Shown: one piece after another, positions 1-7,748 of the stretch
Position numbering within the stretch: position 1 is the stretch's first letter
Layout: each line of letters opens with the position of its first letter
Assembly (NCBI GenBank): GCA_965222515.1
Contig: CBDCUE010000017.1
Location: 62,001-126,000, forward strand
DNA from: CBDCUE01 sp965222515
Lineage (GTDB): Bacteria; Pseudomonadota; Alphaproteobacteria; Rickettsiales; JABIRX01
DNA length: 64,000 bases
Reading direction: 5' to 3'
Translations under genes and position numbers: made by a program
The notes under the pieces: generated by a model
Database searches by the model: none
What the model saw: only the letters and a program-made list of their open reading frames with translations
What the model was told of the DNA's origin: nothing

Positions 1-891
1 AAACATCGCCCTATCTGCACAAAAATATACCTCTTTTATATCTAAATATTTACCAAAACCCTCTATTGTTGTTATTAGTGTTTTTACTTCTGCTGTATTG
101 CCACTAAATAACTCATAACCAACTGGCAAACCCTCTTGATTAGTAGCCAATGCCAACACTATTTGGGTTGTATTAAATCTATGATCTTTACTATATCCAA
201 AATTCCTTAAATCATCTGTGTTTATTGATTCAAAATATAAAGTAGTTACATCAAATAACAATAAATCTATTTTTCCTCCAAACAATCTTTTAGTCTTTTG
301 AAAAGATAAATTTTTCATCTCATCAATCTCTAAATGCAATTTATCCATTATTCTATATATTCTATTTAAATCATATTCCTTGTTAAATTCTTCCCCCAGT
401 ATATTATGAGTTTTTAGCTTACTTGTAGGATTTATTATTCTTGATAATACTAAATCTTTCAAAAGTTTTTTATCATTTCTATTTTTTAACAATTGATCAA
501 AACCTATATCATCAAATAGTTTTCCTCCTACTTCAAAAATACCATCACTTATTCTTTTTTCTTCTTCTATATCATCTAATAACACTTTAGATGTCGGTAA
601 TATATCTTCTATGCTTTTTTGTTTTTTTCTTCCTTGTTTTTTTTGGATCAAATGGGGTAAATCTTCTTCAGCAAATAAAGATCCTTGTTTTGAAAGAACT
701 TCTCTTTCTTTAGTTTTTTTGATAATTATTTCTTTTGCAAGATTCCTTAGTTTTTCTTCTTCGTGATCATCTGATGCAACTCCTACATAATGAACTATTT
801 TTTGCTTAACTTGATTCCCAATTCTTATGTTTTCAACTATCTGCACAGATTTTCTAGGGCTTTTTGGTGATTTCTTTGTTCTTATAAACAT
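1..891 (-). CDS. IS1634-family transposase, N-terminal 297 codons (window-truncated)
   Basis: Start codon at 891 on the minus strand, matching the start of the intact 560-residue transposase at 49874. The reading frame is open to the window edge, so only the N-terminal 297 residues are seen, including the first catalytic Asp region (LLLFDVTTLYFES) and the second (FCADRAMF). It would catalyse DDE-type transposition of its element. Nothing in the visible part suggests it is broken. Two near-identical copies 49 kb apart indicate recent activity. Confidence 0.88.
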   Translation of the reverse strand, partial: MFIRTKKSPKSPRKSVQIVENIRIGNQVKQKIVHYVGVASDDHEEEKLRNLAKEIIIKKTKEREVLSKQGSLFAEEDLPHLIQKKQGRKKQKSIEDILPTSKVLLDDIEEEKRISDGIFEVGGKLFDDIGFDQLLKNRNDKKLLKDLVLSRIINPTSKLKTHNILGEEFNKEYDLNRIYRIMDKLHLEIDEMKNLSFQKTKRLFGGKIDLLLFDVTTLYFESINTDDLRNFGYSKDHRFNTTQIVLALATNQEGLPVGYELFSGNTAEVKTLITTIEGFGKYLDIKEVYFCADRAMF

Positions 892-1060
892 TTTAAATAT
901 ATTTTTTTGGTTAAAAAGACTATCCTAACACGAAAATATTTATATGCAACACAAAAGAATAGGTAGGCACTACACTCAAAAAACAACCACAAAAAAACCC
1001 TAATACCCTAACAATCCTACAAAATATTTTTTCATATAACTAAAATATGACAAAGTTAGG
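1..1060 (-). mobile_element. IS1634-family element, left part, cut by window edge
   Basis: This segment is the reverse complement of the left half of the complete element at 49705-51656; I followed the match from base 1 (equivalent to 50764) to base 1060 (equivalent to 49705). The end at 1060 carries the same terminal inverted repeat as the complete copy. It sits directly against an IS5-family transposase remnant, so it inserted into that gene. The rest lies outside the window. Confidence 0.9.
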
Positions 1061-1382
1061 AGGTCATGGAATAAAAGATAAAAATGTTATTGTGGCAAGA
1101 ACAAGAAAGAAAACATTATCTATTTTGCAAAAGAAATATCAAAAACGAAGAAATGCGATAGAGCCAGTGATAGGTCATATTAAAAATGATGGCTCAAGGG
1201 GGGCAAGATGTTATCTTAAAGGGAAAGTGGGAGATAATATGAATGCAATAGCAACAGCTATGGGATTTAACTTAAGAAAGCTGTTAAACTGCATAGATAG
1301 TTATCTTTTTGCCAAAATCCAAATGGTAATTTTTGTAATAAAAAGTATTTTTTTAAGAAAAAACACACTTTTTATTATTTAA
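1061..1382 (+). pseudogene. IS5-family transposase, C-terminal remnant
   Basis: The translated segment GHGIKDKNVIVARTRKK followed by RRNAIEPVIGHIKND, YLKGKVGDNMNAIA and GFNLRKLLN is the characteristic C-terminus of IS5-type DDE transposases; EPVIGHIKND contains the catalytic Glu. The N-terminal part is missing because an IS1634-family element abuts at 1060; an ATG inside that element's terminal repeat (1047) makes an accidental longer ORF. The last ~25 residues are unrelated tail. Non-functional. Confidence 0.8.
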
Positions 1383-1689
1383 TAATTGTTAATTTAACTA
1401 AAAATGTAATTATTTAGGTGCTACTATTTAGGTGCGACTATTTACCAAAGAGAATAACCCTGTTAGCAAAATAGGTGGATGGAGAGGTTGTACAGTCATG
1501 TGTGCCAATATTAAAAATTTAGAGTCAGCCTATAAATTATTAAAATAGTATTAGTAAAAAACAGGTTAAAAAAATAGTCCGTAAAGTAAATATATAAAAA
1601 TAAATAAAGTTAGTAAAACGGAAAGCCAGATAGGTAAAGGGGATTTTATGTATAATCTTCCTAACCAGTAAAATATTTTATTCATAATA
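1383..1689 (+). pseudogene. IS end plus possible 3' remnant of a host gene
   Basis: The stretch begins with IS5-like terminal sequence containing two near-copies of 'aggtgcKactattta' (1416-1446); 'aggtgcgacta' also occurs at the window's right end (63968). From about 1438 to a stop at 1546-1548 a frame reads TKENNPVSKIGGWRG then CTVMCANIKNLESAYKLLK, which looks like the end of a real protein whose beginning was removed by the insertion. I do not recognise the family. Nothing else is evident up to the end of yjfK. Confidence 0.3.
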
Positions 1690-2334
1690 TTATTTGTGTG
1701 TGGAGTTTTCTGCTGGCCACATATCTTCTATTTCTGTTATTTCAGCATAAATTGTAACACTTAACTCTCGCTCTCCTGAAGTGTAAATTTCTAATTCAAG
1801 AGCATATTCTTCATCAGAACTCTCGAGAGTGTGAGAAATAAAAGAATCTTGCTGACTTATTTCTTGATTAGATAAATAACGAGCATCTCCCTTTAAAAAA
1901 GAACCTTTGATGCCATCTTCAACTTCTTTATAACTATCAACTAACCATTCTTCAAGATTTTTAGGTTTTGTGGATTTAATGTTTAATTTTGTGCCAGTAC
2001 CCTTTGCTAAAATTTTTGCTAAATCTTCATTAGAAATTATTTCATCTATTGCAGACCTTGCAACTTTTTTACTTAATGCTAAATATTCTTCGCCATCATC
2101 ATCTTCAACCATCATATAAATTAAATTGCCAGAACGATCTTTTAAGACCATTTCTGGATAACATAAATTACCATAAATATAAGTATTTACCTGTGATACT
2201 TCAAATTCTTTTCCACTTATTTCTGCTTGCTTAAGATATTGGAATTTAATTATGTCACCAGCCCTTAAATCACTAGGATGAAATAATTTTCTAGCTTTTG
2301 GCTGATTGTTTTTAGACTTGAAAAAACTAAACAT
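1690..2334 (-). CDS. yjfK: YjfK-family protein (DUF2491)
   Basis: A 214-residue soluble protein with the features of the DUF2491/YjfK family: an opening hydrophobic MFSFF segment, the LRAGDIIKF motif near residue 25, and a mixed alpha/beta body ending in ELSVTIYAEITEIEDMWP. In enterobacteria yjfK sits in yjfIJK with a PspA homologue, and the same trio (YjfI, PspA, YjfK) is present here in one leftward run, 10 bp after pspA. The biochemical role is unknown; context places it in membrane or envelope stress. Assignment to the family is fairly firm; function is not. Confidence 0.75.
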   Translation of the reverse strand: MFSFFKSKNNQPKARKLFHPSDLRAGDIIKFQYLKQAEISGKEFEVSQVNTYIYGNLCYPEMVLKDRSGNLIYMMVEDDDGEEYLALSKKVARSAIDEIISNEDLAKILAKGTGTKLNIKSTKPKNLEEWLVDSYKEVEDGIKGSFLKGDARYLSNQEISQQDSFISHTLESSDEEYALELEIYTSGERELSVTIYAEITEIEDMWPAENSTHK

Positions 2335-2344
2335 ACTTATTTAT

Positions 2345-3040
2345 TTATTTATTTTTTTGTTTAGCTTTTAATTTTGCTAAAATATCAGTAGCCTTACTGT
2401 CATCTTCTACAATACCAGCTTCTTTCATTTTTGCTTCTAAGTCTTTTCCGTCAAACTCGTTTTGCAACTGCTCACCTGCTTTTAAACGATCCTCGTGATT
2501 GTCTTGTCGTTTTTTTATTCTATCTAAAGATTCTTTAGCAGTAAGCAATTTTGAAGAACCAGATGCATAATTATTAGTAATAGCAGAAGTTGCTTTTTGA
2601 ACATTTTCGGTTGTTTTTACCATAACTAATTGACGATTTAAATCTGCTAAAGATCTAGAGGTTTTTTTAATCATTGCTTTTAAACGAGTGCTATGTGCAG
2701 AAAAACTTGTTTGTGCTTTTTTCTGAATTTCAAATTCACTTTGAATATCTGCAATTTTTTGAGCAATTTCTAATGCCAAATCTTCATTTTCTTTTTCTAA
2801 TGCGGAGCTTACATAATTTTCATGCTTTGTTATATCTTGTTGTAAGCTTTCAACTTTACGGCTTGCTTGCATCTCTTTTGCCATAACAGAAGTTAAATTT
2901 TGCTTTGATTTATTTAATTGCTCTTCTGCCTCTTTTATTTCTTGCTCAAAAATTCGTACACTGTTTTTATCTATAATTCCTTCTCCAACCTCCCTTGCTT
3001 TACCACGAATTGCTGTGAATATTTTTTTTAATATAGTCAT
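2345..3040 (-). CDS. pspA: PspA/IM30 (ESCRT-III-like) family membrane-stress protein
   Basis: A 231-residue, almost wholly helical protein. The N-terminus (MTILKKIFTAIRGKAREV) is the amphipathic helix that binds stressed membrane in PspA/Vipp1/IM30, followed by long coiled-coil helices with Q/E/K heptads and a Lys-rich tail. PspA-family proteins polymerise on damaged inner membrane and help preserve the proton-motive force. It lies between YjfI and YjfK genes, so it is the YjfJ-type paralogue rather than the classical PspF-regulated one; no PspB/PspC/PspF genes are visible nearby. Confidence 0.85.
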   Translation of the reverse strand: MTILKKIFTAIRGKAREVGEGIIDKNSVRIFEQEIKEAEEQLNKSKQNLTSVMAKEMQASRKVESLQQDITKHENYVSSALEKENEDLALEIAQKIADIQSEFEIQKKAQTSFSAHSTRLKAMIKKTSRSLADLNRQLVMVKTTENVQKATSAITNNYASGSSKLLTAKESLDRIKKRQDNHEDRLKAGEQLQNEFDGKDLEAKMKEAGIVEDDSKATDILAKLKAKQKNK

Positions 3041-3062
3041 AATTAATATTTTATTTAAGTTA

Positions 3063-3479
3063 TTATTTTAAGTAATCGCTAATAGATTCTATAGCATCTA
3101 TAGTATTGCTAGATAAGATTTCTATCTCGTGAATGATATCTTTTATAGATGAATTTATAGATAAAGCTCCATAAATTACATATTGATTATCAATTAAAGA
3201 AAAAGATGATAATGGCATAGAAATATTTGCAGAAATCATAGAATGATTAAGTTCATTAACTGATTCATCTTTTACCTCCTCTATTTTAAAAAGATATGAA
3301 ATGCAAAGAATTTGATTCTCAGAGATAGATATAAAAATAGGGAGCTCTTCTCTGTCTTCCACAGTGATTTTTAGAACATCAACATCTCCAGATATTAGTT
3401 CTGCAGTAAAATTAACTTCTGAATCTTCTTGCTTTACTTGTTCTAGCAATTGATTGCTTAGTTGTTTTAAATTAGTCAT
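3063..3479 (-). CDS. yjfI: YjfI-family protein (DUF2170)
   Basis: 138 residues, acidic, no membrane segment. Length, the start (LKQLSNQL), and the central IFISISENQILCISYLF resemble the YjfI/DUF2170 family that accompanies YjfJ (PspA) and YjfK. It lies 22 bp upstream of pspA in the same orientation, so the three are probably cotranscribed. Its role is not established; partners in a PspA-type membrane maintenance module are the best inference. Confidence 0.7.
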   Translation of the reverse strand: MTNLKQLSNQLLEQVKQEDSEVNFTAELISGDVDVLKITVEDREELPIFISISENQILCISYLFKIEEVKDESVNELNHSMISANISMPLSSFSLIDNQYVIYGALSINSSIKDIIHEIEILSSNTIDAIESISDYLK

Positions 3480-3546
3480 TTTATTAATAATAAATTATTA
3501 TTTATACTAATTCCACCTTAGTATATTGTTATATATATATTAATAT

Positions 3547-3570
3547 AGTATAACTTTGTCAAGTTATACT
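3547..3570. promoter_or_regulatory. Perfect 10-bp inverted repeat upstream of yjfI
   Basis: AGTATAACTT and AAGTTATACT are perfect complements separated by TGTC. The hairpin lies in the 133-bp gap between the protease gene and yjfI, 68 bp before the yjfI start. There is no U-run behind it on the transcribed strand, so an operator or mRNA processing site is more likely than a terminator. Confidence 0.4.
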
Positions 3571-3612
3571 AAAACAAAAATTTTATTTTAGTATATAATT
3601 AACAATTTTAAA

Positions 3613-4272
3613 TTAGCTAGGAATTTGCTTTTTGTTTGTCTTCCAAATATAAATAAGGCCAGCAATTCCTATTGCTAGCCATATTAATACCCAAAATATT
3701 TCTGGTATCTTAGTTAAATCAGAAAGACTTGCTCCATCACCATAATGTCTACCATCAATTAAATGAAGAGGGGCCTTAACTGCATCTAATAGAACATAAA
3801 TTCCTATAAATTTTAATGATAATTTTTGTAAAGAATTATGTTTTTGCCTATTTATAATAAAAAACATTCCAAAAATAATACTTAGAATTATCCAGGTAAG
3901 GAAATCACGAGCATAAAATATAGCAGATAATAAAATTAAAGCTAAAAAACAAATAGTGATTACATTAGTTAATTTATCATTTTTATTATCAGCCATTTCA
4001 TAAATTAAAATTCCCCACAAAACAGCCCCAATATAACCAGCTTGTAAAATAATAAATCTTATGCCACCGCTAGAATAACACAAACCAGAACCAGAAAGAT
4101 GAAGTTTTATTTTAATAATAGAGCCAGCAGTTAATAAAGTTGCAATAGCATGACTTATTTCATGAAAAAAAGTCATTATCCAAGTAAATGGAATGTTGAT
4201 AATAGGAATGTAAGAAACAATAAATACACTTCCAATAATTGCAAAAAAAGTAAGATTAACTTTTTTCTTCAT
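3613..4272 (-). CDS. M50-like membrane metalloprotease (site-2-protease type)
   Basis: 219 residues with about six hydrophobic segments. The zinc motif HEISH (residues 37-41, in FFHEISHAIATL) lies at the end of a membrane helix, as in M50B-like proteases, and a later DAVKAPLHLIDG region may supply a further ligand. These enzymes cut other proteins inside the membrane. The start overlaps the 3' end of speD by 17 bp, so the two are translationally linked, and yjfI-pspA-yjfK follow on the same strand. The substrate is unknown; a membrane-stress signalling protein is an inference from the neighbours. Confidence 0.7.
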   Translation of the reverse strand: MKKKVNLTFFAIIGSVFIVSYIPIINIPFTWIMTFFHEISHAIATLLTAGSIIKIKLHLSGSGLCYSSGGIRFIILQAGYIGAVLWGILIYEMADNKNDKLTNVITICFLALILLSAIFYARDFLTWIILSIIFGMFFIINRQKHNSLQKLSLKFIGIYVLLDAVKAPLHLIDGRHYGDGASLSDLTKIPEIFWVLIWLAIGIAGLIYIWKTNKKQIPS

Positions 4273-4636
4273 ATATATTACCTCTGATAATTTCTTTGAT
4301 ATTAGTTTTTTCTGGTTGAAACATTCTTTTTAGAGGTATAATAGCTTGAGACGAATCACAATTACCGCACATAAAAACATCTAAAGCAATAAAACCTATT
4401 TCTGGCCAAGTATGAATAGTAATATGAGATTCTGCTAATATTGCAACTCCAGTAATACCAGCATCTTCACCAAAAGAATGAAGATTTATCTCTAATATTG
4501 TTGCTTTGCAAAATAATGCTGTTTCTTGCAAAGCTTTTTTTATATATTTTATATCTGTTAGGTGTTTTGCTCCTATAAAATCCATAATAATATGTTTACC
4601 AGGGGAATATGGAAGGTTTTTTATTATATTATTCAT
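4256..4636 (-). CDS. speD: S-adenosylmethionine decarboxylase proenzyme, SpeD class
   Basis: 126 residues, the normal length for the small bacterial class 1B enzyme. The self-cleavage site is visible as AESHITIHTWPE, with Glu69-Ser70 the expected cleavage pair giving the pyruvoyl cofactor, and the downstream GNCDSSQAI segment contains the conserved Cys. It makes decarboxylated SAM, the aminopropyl donor for spermidine. No spermidine synthase is visible in the window. It heads the PspA/YjfI/YjfK operon and overlaps the protease gene, a genomic link between polyamine chemistry and membrane stress that is known for other YjfIJK-type operons. Confidence 0.9.
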   Translation of the reverse strand: MNNIIKNLPYSPGKHIIMDFIGAKHLTDIKYIKKALQETALFCKATILEINLHSFGEDAGITGVAILAESHITIHTWPEIGFIALDVFMCGNCDSSQAIIPLKRMFQPEKTNIKEIIRGNIYEEKS

Positions 4637-4851
4637 ATATTATTTATACTATACTAAAATTTAAGGGATGCTACAAACCAACTTAACTTTAATATACCAA
4701 CATTATCAGAATTAGCAACATTGGAGCTAGTATTTTAAATTCAAAGTAGGAATAGCTATTTCGTAAACTAAGCAACATTTCCTTAATCCCTTGATTGACA
4801 GCCTGTGACGAAATAGAAAAAGTGAATTTTATTACGAAAAACTTCCCACAT

Positions 4852-4940
4852 CGTCATCCTCGCGGAAGCGGGGATCCAAGGAAGATTGCAGTCTTTTTAG
4901 ACCTTTGCTACAATGGGTCCCCGCTTCCGCGAGGATGACG
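4852..4940. repeat. Long palindromic intergenic repeat, family A copy 1
   Basis: Perfect 23-bp arms (4852-4874 and 4918-4940; start CGTCATCCTCGCGGAAGCGG) enclose a spacer containing 'gcagtctttttagacctttg'. The same architecture recurs at 30873-30977 and, decayed, at 48648-48755. It is much richer in G+C than its surroundings. The 440-bp gap between speD and the aminotransferase otherwise holds only short repeat fragments ('ctgtgacgaaatagaaaaa' at 4803, 'caacacagcctgg' at 4982). Confidence 0.85.
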
Positions 4941-5075
4941 GCGGGGGAGGTTTCTTGTCAAATACATAAATTTACTAATTGCAACACAGCCTGGAAGCAG
5001 GGATGACGATGTGGGGGCAATTATTTCAAGAATTTGTGATACATTCAGCAACCTGCATCAGAACTGGAAATAGTA

Positions 5076-5915
5076 TTACCTAACTCCAATGAAATCTAAA
5101 TATAAATTTGCTAGTTTTTGGCTTATTTCTCCTATTTTACCATCTGCAATTTTTTTGTTATCTAGCTGAATTACTGGTCTTAATAATAAAGTTGATGAGG
5201 TCATAAATAATTCTTTTGCCCCAAAAGCATCTGTTATAGAAAAAGGTTTTTCTATAACATTAATATTATTTTTTTTTGCTAAAGAAATTATCCTGTCTCT
5301 AGTTATCCCTTGCAAAATATCGTTGCTTACTTCTCTTGTTATTAGATTGTTCTTTTGATCTACTATAAAAACATTAGAAAAGCTTCCCTCTGTAACCAAA
5401 CCATTTTTTAGCAAAATAGCATCATCTTTTCCTAGATCTAAGGATTTTTGTTTGGCTAGAACCCCGGCAATTAAAGCAATAGATTTTATATCGCATCTTC
5501 CCCACCGAATATCATTATGGCTAATCACAGATAGAGGTTTTAATTCTCTTGTTATTGCTAAAGGACTAACAGTAATAATTAATGAAGGAGAGATGTTTTT
5601 AGAAAATGTTTGATTTCTTTTTGCTACTCCTCTTGTTATTTGCAAATAAACAGAACCATTATCAATATTATTTTGCTTAAATAATTCTAAAATAATTTTT
5701 GTTAAATATTCTTCTGCTAATTCAAAAGTAATCTCTAATTCTTTTAAAGAACGAAATAATCTATGGAAATGTTGTTTTTTATCTATAAGATTTCTATTGG
5801 AAAAAAGAATTATTTCATAAATTCCATCAGCAAATTGAAAACCTCTATCTTCAATATGAATAAATGCTTTATTGTGATCAATGAATTTATTATTTACAAA
5901 ACTAATTCTAGTCAT
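5076..5915 (-). CDS. Class IV PLP aminotransferase (D-amino-acid transaminase / BCAT fold)
   Basis: 279 residues, typical for fold-type IV enzymes. Lys144 in RCDIKSIALIAG is the expected PLP lysine, and EGSFSNVFIV matches the conserved glutamate/cofactor segment. ATG overlaps ftsQ by 4 bp. Being cotranscribed with ddl and ftsQ, a D-amino-acid transaminase making D-glutamate or D-alanine for peptidoglycan is the best reading; a branched-chain transaminase or aminodeoxychorismate lyase cannot be excluded by eye. Confidence 0.8.
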   Translation of the reverse strand: MTRISFVNNKFIDHNKAFIHIEDRGFQFADGIYEIILFSNRNLIDKKQHFHRLFRSLKELEITFELAEEYLTKIILELFKQNNIDNGSVYLQITRGVAKRNQTFSKNISPSLIITVSPLAITRELKPLSVISHNDIRWGRCDIKSIALIAGVLAKQKSLDLGKDDAILLKNGLVTEGSFSNVFIVDQKNNLITREVSNDILQGITRDRIISLAKKNNINVIEKPFSITDAFGAKELFMTSSTLLLRPVIQLDNKKIADGKIGEISQKLANLYLDFIGVR

Positions 5916-6589
5916 TCTCCAATAAATATTCTGTTATTAACGGTTAAATCTACAGTTTTTATCTGATTATCAAAAAAATGTAGTTTTTGATTCATTTCAA
6001 TAAATTTTTTCCAGGATCCTTTAGGGTTTTCTTGTGATAATTTTAATATCATATCATTAACAAATTTTATATTCCACCTTCTATTGCCAACCCATTCTAA
6101 TAAATTGATTTTTTGATAAATATATTGATCTGTTTCAATGAAGCCTGTTAGATTTAGTAAAAACTTTGTTACATCATTACCAATTACTACAATTAAATTA
6201 TCAAACCTAGGTAATTCATCTATTGAAATTTCTGTTAAAATATCTCCTGATTCATTTAATATATAAATTTTTTGCTTATTTTCCCAAATATATTTAGGTT
6301 TTTTTTCTGTAACATTAATTTTAATTATATTTGGATATTTTTTAGTTATTTCTGCTTTTTGTACCCAAAAATTCTGCTCTAATTTTTTTTGATAAGGTAA
6401 AACATCAATATCTAAAATAGAAATATCGTTTGGCAATGCAATTATATCTAGTATTTCTTCTATTTTTAAAAAAGATAATTGAGTAATTTCTATTTCTTTC
6501 AATTTAAAAATATTTTTTACATATTTTGTTTGAGGAATAATAATTATACATAATATAAAAGTTATAAGAAAAATATATTTTTTATTCAT
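5912..6589 (-). CDS. ftsQ: Cell-division protein FtsQ
   Basis: 225 residues with one N-terminal membrane helix (IFLITFILCIIIIPQ), then a POTRA domain (LKEIEITQLSFLKIEEIL ... NFWVQKAEITKKYPNIIKINV) and the FtsQ beta domain containing EKKPKYIWENKQ and DLTVNNRIFI near the C-terminus. It anchors the FtsB/FtsL divisome subcomplex in the periplasm. Order ddl-ftsQ is the normal dcw-cluster arrangement, and it overlaps ddl by 1 bp. ftsA and ftsZ are not nearby. Confidence 0.88.
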   Translation of the reverse strand: MNKKYIFLITFILCIIIIPQTKYVKNIFKLKEIEITQLSFLKIEEILDIIALPNDISILDIDVLPYQKKLEQNFWVQKAEITKKYPNIIKINVTEKKPKYIWENKQKIYILNESGDILTEISIDELPRFDNLIVVIGNDVTKFLLNLTGFIETDQYIYQKINLLEWVGNRRWNIKFVNDMILKLSQENPKGSWKKFIEMNQKLHFFDNQIKTVDLTVNNRIFIGE

Positions 6590-7500
6590 TATTGATGTTT
6601 TGCTGTTTTTATTAAACCTAAAATAATTTTTTTAAAAGAAATATTGTTTTTAGCCGCTATTTTTGGCACGATAGAAGTTTTTGTAAATCCAGGTTGGGTA
6701 TTTAATTCTAAAAAATAAATATCTCCATCCTTAACTAGAAATTCAACTCTACTTAAATAATTGCAACCAAAAAAATTATGTATTTTTTCAGCTTGCTCCA
6801 GAATTTTTTTTTCTATTGCTGGTGATAATTTTGCTGGATAAATATAATCTGTCTTATTAGAGAGATACTTTGCTTCATAATCATAAAATAATTTTTCTGG
6901 TACAACTTCCATCGTGCCAATTGCTTTATCATCAATTATTGCTACATTTACTTCCTGTCCCTTAATATATTCTTCTAATAAAATATTTCCATATTTAAAA
7001 TGATTTTGATTTAATTTAAAATTTTTGAAATTATCTAAAATAATTTCTATACCAACAGAAGAACCTTCTGATACAGGTTTTATTACAAAAGGCTTTTTCA
7101 TTATTTCTATGGCTTGTTTAGAAATATTATTAAAATCCGTTAAATAGCAATATTGTGGTTGTTTTATTAAAATTTCACCTGCTAATTTTCTAGCAACTAA
7201 TTTATTCATAGCAATTTGTGAGCTATTGCTATTTGAATGGCTATAAGGAATTTCAAGAATGTCTAGCAATGCAGGAAGTCTGCCATCTTCTCCATAAGTT
7301 CCGTGAGTAGCATTTATCACCAAAGGATTCTCTATTTTTTGTAAATCTAAAGAAATATTTCTTGATAATTCTATTTCACAAAAATCATAATCCAATTTTT
7401 TTAGTCCTGCACAAATAGCATTTTTACTCTTAATAGAAATCTCCCACTCACTAGATTTACCAGCATAAACTACTGCTATGTTAAAATTTTTGTATTTCAT
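6589..7500 (-). CDS. ddl: D-alanine--D-alanine ligase
   Basis: 303 residues of ATP-grasp architecture. Visible are NATHGTYGEDGRLPALLD (substrate loop), KPVSEGSSVGIEI (ATP loop), VEFLVKDGDIYFLELN (metal ligands) and NTQPGFTKTS. It joins two D-Ala molecules for the peptidoglycan pentapeptide in the cytoplasm. First gene of the leftward ddl-ftsQ-aminotransferase operon, so the cell evidently makes peptidoglycan. Confidence 0.93.
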   Translation of the reverse strand: MKYKNFNIAVVYAGKSSEWEISIKSKNAICAGLKKLDYDFCEIELSRNISLDLQKIENPLVINATHGTYGEDGRLPALLDILEIPYSHSNSNSSQIAMNKLVARKLAGEILIKQPQYCYLTDFNNISKQAIEIMKKPFVIKPVSEGSSVGIEIILDNFKNFKLNQNHFKYGNILLEEYIKGQEVNVAIIDDKAIGTMEVVPEKLFYDYEAKYLSNKTDYIYPAKLSPAIEKKILEQAEKIHNFFGCNYLSRVEFLVKDGDIYFLELNTQPGFTKTSIVPKIAAKNNISFKKIILGLIKTAKHQ

Positions 7501-7530
7501 ATTTTAAATATAATTTCTTTGAAAACACCA

Positions 7531-7578
7531 AACACCCTCATTCCTGTGCAGGAATAACGATTTTGGGTGTTTTTTTTG
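7531..7578. repeat. Nested hairpin followed by T-run on the plus strand
   Basis: AACACCC (7531-7537) pairs with GGGTGTT (7565-7571); inside it ATTCCTGTGCAGGAAT forms a second hairpin. Eight T follow on the plus strand. Genes on both sides run leftward, so it is not in the right direction to terminate polA; it resembles a short palindromic interspersed repeat. The remaining 7501-7748 gap shows nothing else. Confidence 0.5.
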
Positions 7579-7748
7579 CAATTTACCTTGTTCGTAAATG
7601 ATTACTTATAAAACCTCGCTTATCTAAAATAGATGTTAGATGATTGTTAATCAATAGATTATTAATTAAAATATTCAGATATACTAAAACAAAATAGATT
7701 TGCAGGATTTCTTCTTCCTATTTTAAACTTTAATTTTAAGAAAAAAAA

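Noticed and set aside
1047..1060. True start of the IS5-type ORF at 1047
   Set aside because: Those codons belong to the IS1634 terminal repeat and were joined to the IS5 remnant by insertion.
7531..7578. Terminator of polA
   Set aside because: The T-run follows the hairpin on the plus strand, whereas polA is transcribed leftward; better described as a palindromic repeat.
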